From: Flavisphingomonas formosensis
Lineage (GTDB): Bacteria > Pseudomonadota > Alphaproteobacteria > Sphingomonadales > Sphingomonadaceae
Direction: 5' to 3'
Length of the DNA stretch: 64,000 nucleotides
Assembly (NCBI RefSeq): GCF_009755815.1
Contig: NZ_WRPK01000001.1
Location: forward strand, 868,001 to 932,000
Shown here: positions 9,075 to 17,459 of the stretch, in pieces
Numbering within the stretch: position 1 is the first letter of the stretch
Layout of the letters: each line of letters opens with the position of its first letter
Made by a program: the position numbers and the translations under genes
Notes under the pieces: model-generated
What the model saw: the letters and a program-made list of their open reading frames with translations, nothing else
Database searches by the model: none
What the model was told of the DNA's origin: nothing

Positions 9075-10676
9075 ATGCTGGATTTCCCGCGCTGGAAAAT
9101 CTGGTCGATCAGCCTCCTGCTGCTCGCCGGCGTGTTGCTCGCCATTCCCAGCCTCATTCCCGAAGCGCAGGTCGCGCGCTGGCCGGGCTGGATTCCGGCG
9201 CCGCGCGTCAATCTCGGCCTCGATCTCGCCGGCGGCAGCCATATCCTGCTCGAGGCGGACACCGCCGATCTCGCCAAGCAGGAACTGGCCAAAATGACCG
9301 AGAATGTGCGCACCGAGATGCGGCGCGCCGATCCCGCGATCGACATCGGTGACATCTCCACCAGCGACGGGCGCCTCGCTTTCTATGTTCGCAACATCGC
9401 ACAGCTCGATGCCGCGGTGGAAAAGGCGCGCACGCTGACGACCGCGGTCGGCGTCACCGGCCAGCGCGACTGGAACGTCGCGGTCGTCAATTCCAGCCAG
9501 GTGGTGATGACGCAGACCCCGGCCGGCCTCGATTCGGCGACCGACGCCGCGATGAAGGGTGCGACCGAGGTGGTCCGCAAGCGCATCGACGCGCTCGGCA
9601 CCAAGGAGCCGACGATCATCCAGCAGGGCAAGGATCGCATCCTCGTCCAGGTGCCGGGCCTCCAGGATCCGCAGGCGCTCAAGGATCTGATCGGCAAGAC
9701 CGCCAAGCTGGAATTCCGTCTCGTCGACACCACCGCCAATCCGGCCGACCTGATGAAGGGCCGCGCGCCGATCGGCAGCGAAGTGGTGCCCTATCCGGGC
9801 AATCCACAGGGCATTCCGGTGATCGCGCTGCAGCGCCGCGTGCTGATCACCGGCGATCAGCTGATCGACGCCAAGCAGGCCTATGACCAGAACAACCAGG
9901 CGGTCGTCACCATCCGGTTCGACAGCGCCGGTGCCCTCAAGTTCGGCCAGATCACGCAGCAGAACGTCAACAAGCCGTTCGCCATGGTGCTGGACGGCCG
10001 CGTTCTCTCCGCGCCGAACATCAACGAGCCGATCCTCGGCGGCACCGCGCAGATTTCCGGCAACTTCAATGTCGAAAGCGCCAACAATCTCGCCATCGCG
10101 CTGCGCTCGGGCAAGCTGCCGGTCGCGCTGAAGGTGATCGAGGAGAGCACGGTGCGCGCCGAGCTCGGCGCCGATTCGATCCGTGCCGGCGTCACCGCCT
10201 CGATCATCGCGGTCGCGCTGGTCGTCGCCTTCATGCTGGTCAGCTACGGTCGGTTCGGCGTCTATGCGAACCTCGCCGTCATCATCAACGTGTTCGTCAT
10301 CCTTGGCGTGATGGCGTTGCTCAATGCGACGCTCACCCTGCCCGGCATCGCCGGCTTCGTGCTCACCATCGGCACCGCGGTGGACGCGAACGTGCTGATC
10401 AACGAGCGCATCCGCGAGGAGAGACGCCGCGGGCGCAACGTGTTCTCCGCCGTCGAGAACGGCTATAAGGAAGCCAGCCGAACCATCTTCGAGGCGAACG
10501 TGACCCATGCCATCGCCGGCCTGATCATGCTCGTGCTGGGCTCCGGCCCGGTGAAGGGCTTCGCCGCGGTGCTGCTGATCGGCATCGCGACATCCGTGTT
10601 CACCGCGGTGGTGTTCACCCGCATGCTCGTCGCGTTGTGGATCCGGCGCAACCGGCCGACCGACATCACCATTTGA
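9075..10676 (+). CDS. secD: Protein translocase subunit SecD
   Basis: SecD uses the proton-motive force to pull preproteins out of the SecYEG channel on the periplasmic side. The 533-residue protein has TM1 near the N-terminus and the conserved LGLDLAGGSHILLE motif. A large periplasmic domain (P1) follows, then the C-terminal RND-like bundle of five helices with GTAVDANVLINERIREE. Length and layout are normal. It sits between yajC and secF. Confidence 0.97.
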   Translation: MLDFPRWKIWSISLLLLAGVLLAIPSLIPEAQVARWPGWIPAPRVNLGLDLAGGSHILLEADTADLAKQELAKMTENVRTEMRRADPAIDIGDISTSDGRLAFYVRNIAQLDAAVEKARTLTTAVGVTGQRDWNVAVVNSSQVVMTQTPAGLDSATDAAMKGATEVVRKRIDALGTKEPTIIQQGKDRILVQVPGLQDPQALKDLIGKTAKLEFRLVDTTANPADLMKGRAPIGSEVVPYPGNPQGIPVIALQRRVLITGDQLIDAKQAYDQNNQAVVTIRFDSAGALKFGQITQQNVNKPFAMVLDGRVLSAPNINEPILGGTAQISGNFNVESANNLAIALRSGKLPVALKVIEESTVRAELGADSIRAGVTASIIAVALVVAFMLVSYGRFGVYANLAVIINVFVILGVMALLNATLTLPGIAGFVLTIGTAVDANVLINERIREERRRGRNVFSAVENGYKEASRTIFEANVTHAIAGLIMLVLGSGPVKGFAAVLLIGIATSVFTAVVFTRMLVALWIRRNRPTDITI

Positions 10677-10689
10677 GGCGGAACGGACC

Positions 10690-11658
10690 ATGCGCCTGCT
10701 GAAGATCGTCCCCGACAATACCAATATCGGGTTCGTCCGCGTCCGCCACTGGGCGTTCGCGATCACCGCCATCCTGACCATCCTCGCCATCGGCGCGGTG
10801 GGCTGGCGCGGCCTCAATCTCGGCGTCGACTTCGTCGGCGGCGTGATGATCGAGAGCCAGTTCCAATCACCGCCGCCGCTCGATCAGGTGCGCGCGACCG
10901 TCGACGAGCTCGGCCTCGGCGAGGCGCAGCTCCAGCAGTTCGCGGAGGCGACGCGCGTCGCCATCCGCCTGCCGCTGCCGCACAGCAGCGATGATGGCGC
11001 CACCAATGCGATGGTGAAGAAGGTGCAGGCCGCGGTCGCCGCCAAATTCCCCGGCGTCAGCTTCCCGCGCTACAACACCGTGTCGGGCAAGGTCTCGGGC
11101 GAGCTGGTCCAGAACGGCATCCTCGCCGTGGTGCTCGCCGTGTTCGGCATCGCCGTCTTCTCCTGGTTCCGCTACGAATGGCAGTTCGGCGTCTCGACCT
11201 TCGTCGCCATCGTCCACGACGTGCTGATCACGCTCGGCTTCTTCGCGGTCACGCAGATGGAGGTTGATCTCAACATCGTCGCCGCGATGCTGACGATCGT
11301 CGGCTATTCGATCAACGACAAGATGGTGATCGACGATCGCATCCGCGAGAATATGCGCAAATATCGCCAGATGGACATGCGCGCGCTGATCGATCTGTCG
11401 GTGAACGAGACGCTGCCGCGCACGGTGATGACCTCGCTCACCATCATGCTCGCTTTGGGCTCGCTGCTGCTGTTCGGCGGCCATGTGCTGCGCGGCTTCA
11501 CCTGGGCGATGATGCTCGGCATCGTCGTCGGCACCTATTCGTCGGTCTATGTCTCCTCCTCGCTCCTGATCACGCTCGGCGTTGGCCCGCACAGCTTCGT
11601 GCCGCGATCGGACTCGCGCGCCAGCGGGGCCGAGCGGATTTCCCGCCGGGAAGGCTGA
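10690..11658 (+). CDS. secF: Protein translocase subunit SecF
   Basis: SecF is the partner of SecD in the inner membrane. The 322-residue protein has TM1, the LGVDFVGGVMIE motif, a small periplasmic domain, and the conserved helical bundle with VGYSINDKMVIDDRIREN. A basic C-terminal tail follows. Its TGA overlaps the ATG of the next gene (TGATG), indicating coupled translation. Confidence 0.97.
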   Translation: MRLLKIVPDNTNIGFVRVRHWAFAITAILTILAIGAVGWRGLNLGVDFVGGVMIESQFQSPPPLDQVRATVDELGLGEAQLQQFAEATRVAIRLPLPHSSDDGATNAMVKKVQAAVAAKFPGVSFPRYNTVSGKVSGELVQNGILAVVLAVFGIAVFSWFRYEWQFGVSTFVAIVHDVLITLGFFAVTQMEVDLNIVAAMLTIVGYSINDKMVIDDRIRENMRKYRQMDMRALIDLSVNETLPRTVMTSLTIMLALGSLLLFGGHVLRGFTWAMMLGIVVGTYSSVYVSSSLLITLGVGPHSFVPRSDSRASGAERISRREG

Positions 11659-12041
11659 TGCCGAAGCTGGATCGCGAGGCTACGGGCGAGGGCCCGATCG
11701 TCCAGGGTTTCACGGGCAACGGCTTTCGCATATCCGGCGACGTCTACCCGACCGGCGCCTTCCTGACGCCGGAGTGGGTGCGTGAATGGCGCGCGCCGGA
11801 GGTGATCGAGGCGATCGATGCCGAGATGCTGATGCCGGTGCTCGCGCTCGATCCCACCCCCGAATTCCTCCTGCTCGGCACCGGGGCCACGCTCCGCCGC
11901 CCGGCGAGGCTGCTGATCGACGCGCTCGAACGGCGCGGCGTCGGCATCGAGATCATGGACAGCCGCGCCGCCGCCCGCGCCTGGGGCGTGCTGCGCGCGG
12001 AGGAACGCTGGATCGCCGCGGCGCTGATGCCGCTGCTCTGA
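11658..12041 (+). CDS. Mth938-like domain protein (DUF498), 127 aa
   Basis: It is a small cytosolic protein of the Mth938/NDUFAF3-like fold, with YPTGAFLTPEW, then LLLGTGATLRRP and GIEIMDSRAAARAWGVLRAEER. In alphaproteobacteria this gene commonly follows secF, as here, with a TGATG overlap. In mitochondria the related NDUFAF3 helps assemble complex I. Whether the bacterial protein does something comparable, or acts with SecDF, is not known. Confidence 0.88.
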   Translation: MPKLDREATGEGPIVQGFTGNGFRISGDVYPTGAFLTPEWVREWRAPEVIEAIDAEMLMPVLALDPTPEFLLLGTGATLRRPARLLIDALERRGVGIEIMDSRAAARAWGVLRAEERWIAAALMPLL

Positions 12042-12187
12042 TCCGAGGTCTTTCTTTCCTCCCCCGATACGTCGATCCCCTTCGCTGGGCATAGGAAACC
12101 GGATCCACCGAAGGGATAAAGCATCGTCATTGCGCATGGCCCGGCGTTGCCGCACATCTCTTCCAAACAAAGGGGAAGGAGCCGGGC

Positions 12188-13555
12188 ATGCTGCAGGATC
12201 TGATCGATCCGCTGCCGCCGATCGCCGCGGAGGAGCTGGATCATGTCGGCGCGGGGCTGATGTTCCTCGATGCGCCGGTGGATTATCTGCGCGATCTGCG
12301 CGCGCGCCACGGCGACACCTTCTTCGTCGATCTGTTCGGCTTCCGCCTGCTGATGACCTTTGCGCCCAAAGGGCTCGAAAGCCTCTACCGGCTGGAGGAG
12401 GACAAAGCGAGCTTCGGCCTCGCCACCTTCGATCTGCTCGGTTTCAAGACGCCGTCCGAAATCTTCGCCGATGCCAGTACCGAGCTTTTCTACGATCTGC
12501 TCGCCAACCGGCATGTCGCTGGCCACGTCCGCACGATGACCGCGATCGTCGACGATCATCTTGCCGGCTGGCCGGACGAGGGCGAGATCGATCTGTTCGA
12601 TGCGGTCCGCACCCTGGAACAGCGCGTCGGCTATGCGCTCTGGATCGCGCCCGAGGCCGCCGCGCCCGGCCGCTGGCAGGCGCTCAAGGCCGAGTTCGAC
12701 ATTCTCGATCAGGAAACCGCCTTCGTGAACCCGGCCGATACGCTGGCGACGATCCGCAGCGGCAAGGCGCGCGAGCGCGGTGCGGTGGCCGCTATCCGCG
12801 CGATCGTCGAGACAATACTGGGCGAGCGTACGGCACATCCCTCGCCCGCGCCGGCCGCGCTCGATTTCTATTGGGATCGGTTCGCGGAGCAAGAGGAGGC
12901 GGTGCGCCGCCGCAAGACGATCCACAGCGCGATCAACGTCAATCAGGGCTTCCTCTCCAATCTCTACGCGGCGATCGGCTGGACGCTGGTCAATCTCGTG
13001 CGCCAGCCCGCTGTGCGGGCCAAGGCGGAGGCCGAGATCGCCGCGACGGCCGCTGCCGCCGATGGGGATTTTCGCACCGATCCGGCGGCGCTCGATCGCA
13101 TGGCCTGGCTGGAGCAGGTGACGATGGAGAGCATACGCCTGGCCCAGACCTCGATCACCCTGCGCAAGGTGATCGCCCCGGTCGATTTCGACGACGGGCA
13201 TGCGATGTATCATGTGCGGCCGGGCGTCTACATCGCCACGCTGCTCGGTGTCGGCAATCGCGAGGGGGCGGAAGCGCGGCGGTTCGACCCCGACCATTTC
13301 GTGCGCAGCCGTCCTGCGCCGAGCCTCGGTCTGCCGCTGCGCGAGGCGATGAGCACCTTCGGCCATGGCCGCCATGCCTGCCCGGCGCAGCGCTTCTCGC
13401 ATCACATGACGAAGATCCTGGTCTCGACGCTGCTGCGCGATTTCGAGATCGAGCCGTGCTTCGCCGCGGCCGAGCCCGCGCGCCGCCAGATTGGCGGCGT
13501 CGCGCGCCCTGAAAATCCGGCGCGCGTGCGCCTGCGCAGAAGGAAAGGAGCGTGA
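12188..13555 (+). CDS. Cytochrome P450 with atypical heme and I-helix motifs, 455 aa
   Basis: It is recognised as a P450 by the K-helix ExxR (MESIRL) and by the heme-ligand loop FGHGRHACPAQRFS with Cys398. Two canonical features are missing. The Gly two residues after the ligand Cys is Ala (CPA instead of CxG). The I helix around residues 250-260 reads NVNQGFLSN, without the usual acid-Thr pair used for O2 activation. CYP7/CYP8- and CYP74-type enzymes show similar loss, and some of these rearrange peroxides or act without standard monooxygenation. No membrane anchor is visible and no redox partner is nearby. Its stop overlaps the region of the SnoaL-like gene, so the two are one operon. The substrate is unknown. 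Confidence 0.88.
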   Translation: MLQDLIDPLPPIAAEELDHVGAGLMFLDAPVDYLRDLRARHGDTFFVDLFGFRLLMTFAPKGLESLYRLEEDKASFGLATFDLLGFKTPSEIFADASTELFYDLLANRHVAGHVRTMTAIVDDHLAGWPDEGEIDLFDAVRTLEQRVGYALWIAPEAAAPGRWQALKAEFDILDQETAFVNPADTLATIRSGKARERGAVAAIRAIVETILGERTAHPSPAPAALDFYWDRFAEQEEAVRRRKTIHSAINVNQGFLSNLYAAIGWTLVNLVRQPAVRAKAEAEIAATAAAADGDFRTDPAALDRMAWLEQVTMESIRLAQTSITLRKVIAPVDFDDGHAMYHVRPGVYIATLLGVGNREGAEARRFDPDHFVRSRPAPSLGLPLREAMSTFGHGRHACPAQRFSHHMTKILVSTLLRDFEIEPCFAAAEPARRQIGGVARPENPARVRLRRRKGA

Positions 13556-13557
13556 CG

Positions 13558-14070
13558 ATGGCGCCGCAGGATGCGTTCGACGAGCTGGCTCTCTCGCGGC
13601 TGGTCGACCTTTATGCGCGCGCGATCGACCGGCTCGATCTGGTGCTGCTGCGCAGCCTCTATGCGGACGACGCGATTCACGATCATGGAGCGATGTTCCG
13701 CGGCGGCCCGGACGCCTTCGCCGAATTCGTCGGCGCCTCGATGCGGAGCATGCGCACCCATCATTTCATGGGCAACCGCCTGTTCGCGATCGCGGGCGAC
13801 ATGGCCGAAGGCGAGACCTACGCGGTCAACAGCCATGTGATCGACGCAGGCACCGATCGCGCGCGCGACTATATCGCCGGCGGCCGCTACCTCGACCGTT
13901 TTCGCCGTACCCCCGAAGGCTGGCGCATCGCCCATCGCACCCGCGTGATCGACTGGAGCCAGGAACGCCCGCATGTGCCCGGCGCCACGGCGGCGGGCCT
14001 GCCCATCGGCGGCAAATGGCCGGACGATGCGTCCTGCGCGATGCCGCTGCTGGCGGGGATCAGGCCCTGA
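13558..14070 (+). CDS. SnoaL/NTF2-like protein, 170 aa
   Basis: It has the small alpha+beta cone of the SnoaL-like superfamily (LVDLYARAIDRLDLVLLRSL, then DAIHDHG, HHFMGNRLF and RYLDRFRRTPEGWRIAHR). Members include dehydratases, isomerases and binding proteins. The ATG at 13558 has AAGGAG seven bases upstream. A GTG at 13552, overlapping the P450 stop, is an alternative. The tight coupling to the P450 suggests that it acts on the product of that enzyme or binds it, which is an inference from context only. Confidence 0.8.
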   Translation: MAPQDAFDELALSRLVDLYARAIDRLDLVLLRSLYADDAIHDHGAMFRGGPDAFAEFVGASMRSMRTHHFMGNRLFAIAGDMAEGETYAVNSHVIDAGTDRARDYIAGGRYLDRFRRTPEGWRIAHRTRVIDWSQERPHVPGATAAGLPIGGKWPDDASCAMPLLAGIRP

Positions 14071-14085
14071 TACTCCCCTCCCTGC

Positions 14086-14126
14086 CGATTCATCATCCTC
14101 CCTGTTCCGGGGAGGATGATGAATCG
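14086..14126. terminator. 17-bp perfect inverted repeat between convergent genes
   Basis: The arm CGATTCATCATCCTCCC pairs exactly with its complement across a 7-base loop (TGTTCCG). It lies between the SnoaL-like gene and the end of the ABC exporter. It would fold strongly in either transcript and probably ends both. It lacks a T-run. Similar CTCCC/GGGAG hairpins occur at 3301 and near 51850. Confidence 0.6.
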
Positions 14127-14139
14127 CGAGCGGACCGGC

Positions 14140-15930
14140 TCACCCGCTGATCTGCGCCAGGCCGCCGGCCTGCCGGTCGAACAGCCGGCGGTAGCGCCCG
14201 TCCGCATTGGCGAGCAGCGTGGGATGGTCACCATCCTCGACGATCCGGCCGCCCTCGAACACCAGGATCCTGTCCAGCGCCTGCACCGTGGCCAGCCGGT
14301 GCGCGATCACGATCGCGGTGCGGCCCTTCATCAGCCGGCCCATCGCCTCCTGGATCGCTGCTTCCGATTCCGAATCGAGGCTGGAGGTCGCCTCGTCCAG
14401 GATCAGGATCGGCGCATCGGCCAGGAAGGCGCGGGCAAGGGCCACGCGCTGCCGCTCGCCGCCGGACAGCTTCACGCCCCGCTCGCCGACCATGGTGCGA
14501 TAGCCGCGCGGCAGGGCGGCGATGAAGTCGTGCGCATTGGCGAGCCGCGCCGCGGCTTCGATCTCCTCCTGGCTCGCATCCGGCCGGGCATAGCCGATAT
14601 TCTCGGCCAGGCTGCGGTGGAACAGGATCGGCTCCTGCGGCACGATCGCGATCTGGCTGCGGAGCGAGTCCTGCGTGGCGTGCGCCACATCCTGCCCGTC
14701 GATCGTCACCTGGCCGCCGGTCACGTCGTAGAGCCGCTGGATCAGCTTGACGAAGGTCGTCTTGCCGGAGCCGGAGGGCCCCACCAGGCCGACGCGCTGG
14801 CCGGCCGGGATGACCACGTCCAGCCCTTCGTAGAGCGGGGTGCCGTGCCCGCCATAGCGGAAATCGACCCGATCGAAGCGGATCGCGCCCGCCTCGATCC
14901 GGATCGGCCGCGCATCCGGCCTGTCCGCAACGCCGAGCGGTTCGTCATGGAGGCGGACCAGTTCCTCCATCTCGTTCACCGCGCGCTGCATGTGGTGCAC
15001 ATGCTGGCCGATGTCGCGCAGATAGCCATGCACTACCAGATAGGCGGTCAGCACATAGGCGACGTCGCCGGCTGATGCCTGGCCGCGCCACCACAGCCAC
15101 AGCGCGGTGCCGGTCACCGCGGTCCGCACCAGCCACAGCAGGGCGAGCTGGCCGGTGCCGGCCCAGGTGTGCAGCATCCAGGTGCGCGAGGTGCGCCGCC
15201 GCCATTTGGCGATGGTCACCATCAGCCGCGCATCCTCGCGTGCTTCCGCGCCGAACGCCTTGACCACCGCATTGGTGCCGATCGCGTCGGCCAGCACGCC
15301 CCCGATCCGCGTGTCCCACTGATTGGAGAGCCGCGATGCAGGCGCGATCACCCGGGTCGCCAGGAGCACGGTGAGGGCGATGTAGGCGATCGATCCGACC
15401 GCCATCACCAGACCGAGCACCGGCCAGTGCCAGCCGAGCAGCAGCATCGATCCGGTCAGCACCACCAGCGAAGGGAGCAGCGCCAGCAGCAGCACATCGT
15501 CCAGCGTGTCGAGCGCCCACATGCCTCGCGTGATCTTGCGCACCACCGATCCGGCGAAGCTGTTCGCATGCCAGTCGGTCGAGAGCCGCTGCACCCGGTG
15601 GAAGGCATCGCGCGCCATGTCGCGCATGATGCCGAGGGTCAGCGGCACGATGCCCCACCAGGCGAAGTGGCGGAGCAGCAGCATGGCGAGGCCGAGCGCG
15701 ATGATCGTGCCGAACGCGCCGAGCGCGGCGTCTCGCCCTGCCATGCCGCGTGACAGCGCGTCGATGAGATGGCCGGCATAGAGCGGTACGAACACCTCGG
15801 TCAGCGTCGACAGCGACATGGCCGCGGCGATGCCGAGCACGAGCGGCTTGCGCCGCGCCCAGTGGCGGAAGGTGAAGGCGAGGACGAGGCGCATGGCGGA
15901 TGCGTCGTCGCGTTTGAGCGGCTGGGTCAT
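14140..15930 (-). CDS. ABC exporter, fused transmembrane and ATPase domains, 596 aa
   Basis: It is a type-I ABC half-transporter acting as a dimer in the inner membrane. Six transmembrane segments occupy roughly residues 20-310. The nucleotide-binding domain follows, with Walker A (GPSGSGKTT), signature (LSGGERQRVALARA), Walker B (ILILDEATSSLD) and the H-loop (IAHRL). The cargo cannot be inferred: lipid A, drugs and peptides are all possible for this MsbA-like family. The ATG at 15930 is used, but a GTG at 15954 has the better ribosome site (GAGG) and would add eight residues. A short leader ORF and hairpin precede it. Confidence 0.92.
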   Translation of the reverse strand: MTQPLKRDDASAMRLVLAFTFRHWARRKPLVLGIAAAMSLSTLTEVFVPLYAGHLIDALSRGMAGRDAALGAFGTIIALGLAMLLLRHFAWWGIVPLTLGIMRDMARDAFHRVQRLSTDWHANSFAGSVVRKITRGMWALDTLDDVLLLALLPSLVVLTGSMLLLGWHWPVLGLVMAVGSIAYIALTVLLATRVIAPASRLSNQWDTRIGGVLADAIGTNAVVKAFGAEAREDARLMVTIAKWRRRTSRTWMLHTWAGTGQLALLWLVRTAVTGTALWLWWRGQASAGDVAYVLTAYLVVHGYLRDIGQHVHHMQRAVNEMEELVRLHDEPLGVADRPDARPIRIEAGAIRFDRVDFRYGGHGTPLYEGLDVVIPAGQRVGLVGPSGSGKTTFVKLIQRLYDVTGGQVTIDGQDVAHATQDSLRSQIAIVPQEPILFHRSLAENIGYARPDASQEEIEAAARLANAHDFIAALPRGYRTMVGERGVKLSGGERQRVALARAFLADAPILILDEATSSLDSESEAAIQEAMGRLMKGRTAIVIAHRLATVQALDRILVFEGGRIVEDGDHPTLLANADGRYRRLFDRQAGGLAQISG

Positions 15931-15986
15931 GATACTATCCGCGCGCCGGAGCACGCATCCTCGATAGAATGGGGAAGAACGGACGG

Positions 15987-16004
15987 CGGCGGAGCGTTCC
16001 GCCG
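15987..16004 (-). other. Hairpin between leader ORF and ABC exporter
   Basis: The minus-strand transcript would fold a perfect 7-bp stem (CGGCGGA/TCCGCCG) with a 4-base loop, starting seven bases after the stop codon of the 16-codon leader ORF. A pyrimidine-rich tract (CCGTTCTTCCCC) follows. Its position suits an attenuator or a terminator-like element, which has not been proven. Confidence 0.4.
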
Positions 16005-16011
16005 GACGGCG

Positions 16012-16062
16012 TCAGCGGCGGCGCGAGCCCTGACGCGGGAGCGGCATGTGCATGACTGTCAT
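16012..16062 (-). CDS. Short leader ORF, 16 aa, upstream of ABC exporter
   Basis: The frame reads MTVMHMPLPRQGSRRR and stops with TGA. It has an excellent ribosome-binding site (AAGGAGGGG, about six bases before the ATG), stronger than that of the exporter itself. This is the main reason to believe it is translated. Three Met codons and a C-terminal GSRRR run are notable. It lies about 80 bases upstream of the exporter on the same strand with a hairpin between them, the layout of a translation-attenuation leader. No family is recognised. Confidence 0.45.
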   Translation of the reverse strand: MTVMHMPLPRQGSRRR

Positions 16063-16143
16063 CAAAGCCCCTCCTTCGAAAGCATGAGTGCTGCGGCCGA
16101 CATAGCAGATCGGGCGCGAAATGCCAGCCGTGCGGGCGGCGCC

Positions 16144-17451
16144 TCAGCCGGCCAGTCGCACCAGCAGCCAGAGATTGGCGACGACGATCAGCGCGAACAG
16201 CAGCCAGGCGGCGATTCGCCAGACGAAGCCGGTCGCATATTCGCCCATGATCGATCGGTCGCTGGTGAAGCGGATCAGCGGATAGAGGGTGAAGGGCAGC
16301 TGCGCCGAAAGGACGACCTGGGTGAGCACGAGCAGCCGGCCGACGGCGTGATCCCCCATCAGCATGATCCCCGCCAGCGCCGGCCCCAAGGCGAGGCCGC
16401 GCGTGATCACCCGCCGCTGCCAGCACGGTATCTTGAGGTCCAGGAAGCCCTCGAGGATCACCTGGCCCGCCACCGTGCCGGTGAACGTCGCGCTTTGGCC
16501 GGAGGCGAAGAGCGCGATGCCGAACAGCAGCGCGGCCGCCGCTGCGCCGGTGATCGACTCCAGCAGGCGATAGGCGTCCTCGATCTCGGCTACGCCCTGG
16601 TGCCCGCTGGCATGGAAGGTCGCGGCCGCCAGCGTCAGGATTGCGCCGTTGACGATCGTCGCGAGGATCAGCGCCACGACGATGTCCGCGGTCGCGAAGC
16701 GGATCGCCTCGCGCTTCGATCCGGCGACGCGGGTCTGCACCACCGCGCTGTGCAGGTAGAGATTGTGCGGCATCACCGTCGCGCCGAGGATGCCGATCGA
16801 GAGATAGAGCGCGTGCGGATCGCGCAGTGCGGGCAGCGAGGGGACGAGGCCCCGTGCCACGGCGGGAAGGTCTGGCCGGGCGATGATGAGCTGGACGAGG
16901 AAACAGATGCCGATCGTCGCGATCAGGCCCAGCACGATCGCCTCCAGCTGCCGGAAGCCATGGCCCTTGAGACCGAGCACGATGATCGTGTCCAGCCCGG
17001 TCAGCAACACGCCGGCCCAGAGCGGAACGCCGAACAGCAGGTTGAACGCCAGCGCGCTGCCCAGCACCTCGGCGACGTCGGTCGCTACGATCGCCAGTTC
17101 CGCCAGCACCCAGAGAAAATGCGTCGCCGCCGGGCTGTAGCGTTCGCGCGCCATGCGGGCGAGGTCGCGCTCGGCGACGATGCCGAGCCGCATGGCGAGC
17201 GACTGGAGCAGGATCGCGCCCAGCCCGCAGAGCAAGACGACGAACAGCAGATCATAGCCGTAGCGCGATCCCGCCTCGATGTCGGTCGCCCAGTTGCCGG
17301 GATCCATATAGCCGACCGCGACGAGCAGCCCCGGCCCGGCGAAGCGCATCAGCTTGGCCGGCAGCGAGAGCCCCTCGGGCACGGCGACGCTGCCGCGCAC
17401 TTCGGATGGGCAGAAAGGCGCGGTAGCGACGCGGGGGAGGCTGAACGGCAT
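16144..17451 (-). CDS. mntH: NRAMP-family Mn2+/divalent metal transporter
   Basis: MntH imports Mn2+ (and Fe2+) with protons across the inner membrane. The 435-residue protein has about eleven membrane helices. TM1 carries the metal-binding DPGNW motif (GYMDPGNWATDIEAGS) and TM6 the MPHNLYLHS motif; both are intact. The gene starts eight bases after the stop of the glycosyltransferase gene on the same strand, so the two are probably co-transcribed, an unusual pairing. No Mn-box could be identified. Confidence 0.95.
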   Translation of the reverse strand: MPFSLPRVATAPFCPSEVRGSVAVPEGLSLPAKLMRFAGPGLLVAVGYMDPGNWATDIEAGSRYGYDLLFVVLLCGLGAILLQSLAMRLGIVAERDLARMARERYSPAATHFLWVLAELAIVATDVAEVLGSALAFNLLFGVPLWAGVLLTGLDTIIVLGLKGHGFRQLEAIVLGLIATIGICFLVQLIIARPDLPAVARGLVPSLPALRDPHALYLSIGILGATVMPHNLYLHSAVVQTRVAGSKREAIRFATADIVVALILATIVNGAILTLAAATFHASGHQGVAEIEDAYRLLESITGAAAAALLFGIALFASGQSATFTGTVAGQVILEGFLDLKIPCWQRRVITRGLALGPALAGIMLMGDHAVGRLLVLTQVVLSAQLPFTLYPLIRFTSDRSIMGEYATGFVWRIAAWLLFALIVVANLWLLVRLAG

Positions 17452-17459
17452 GCGCGTGT

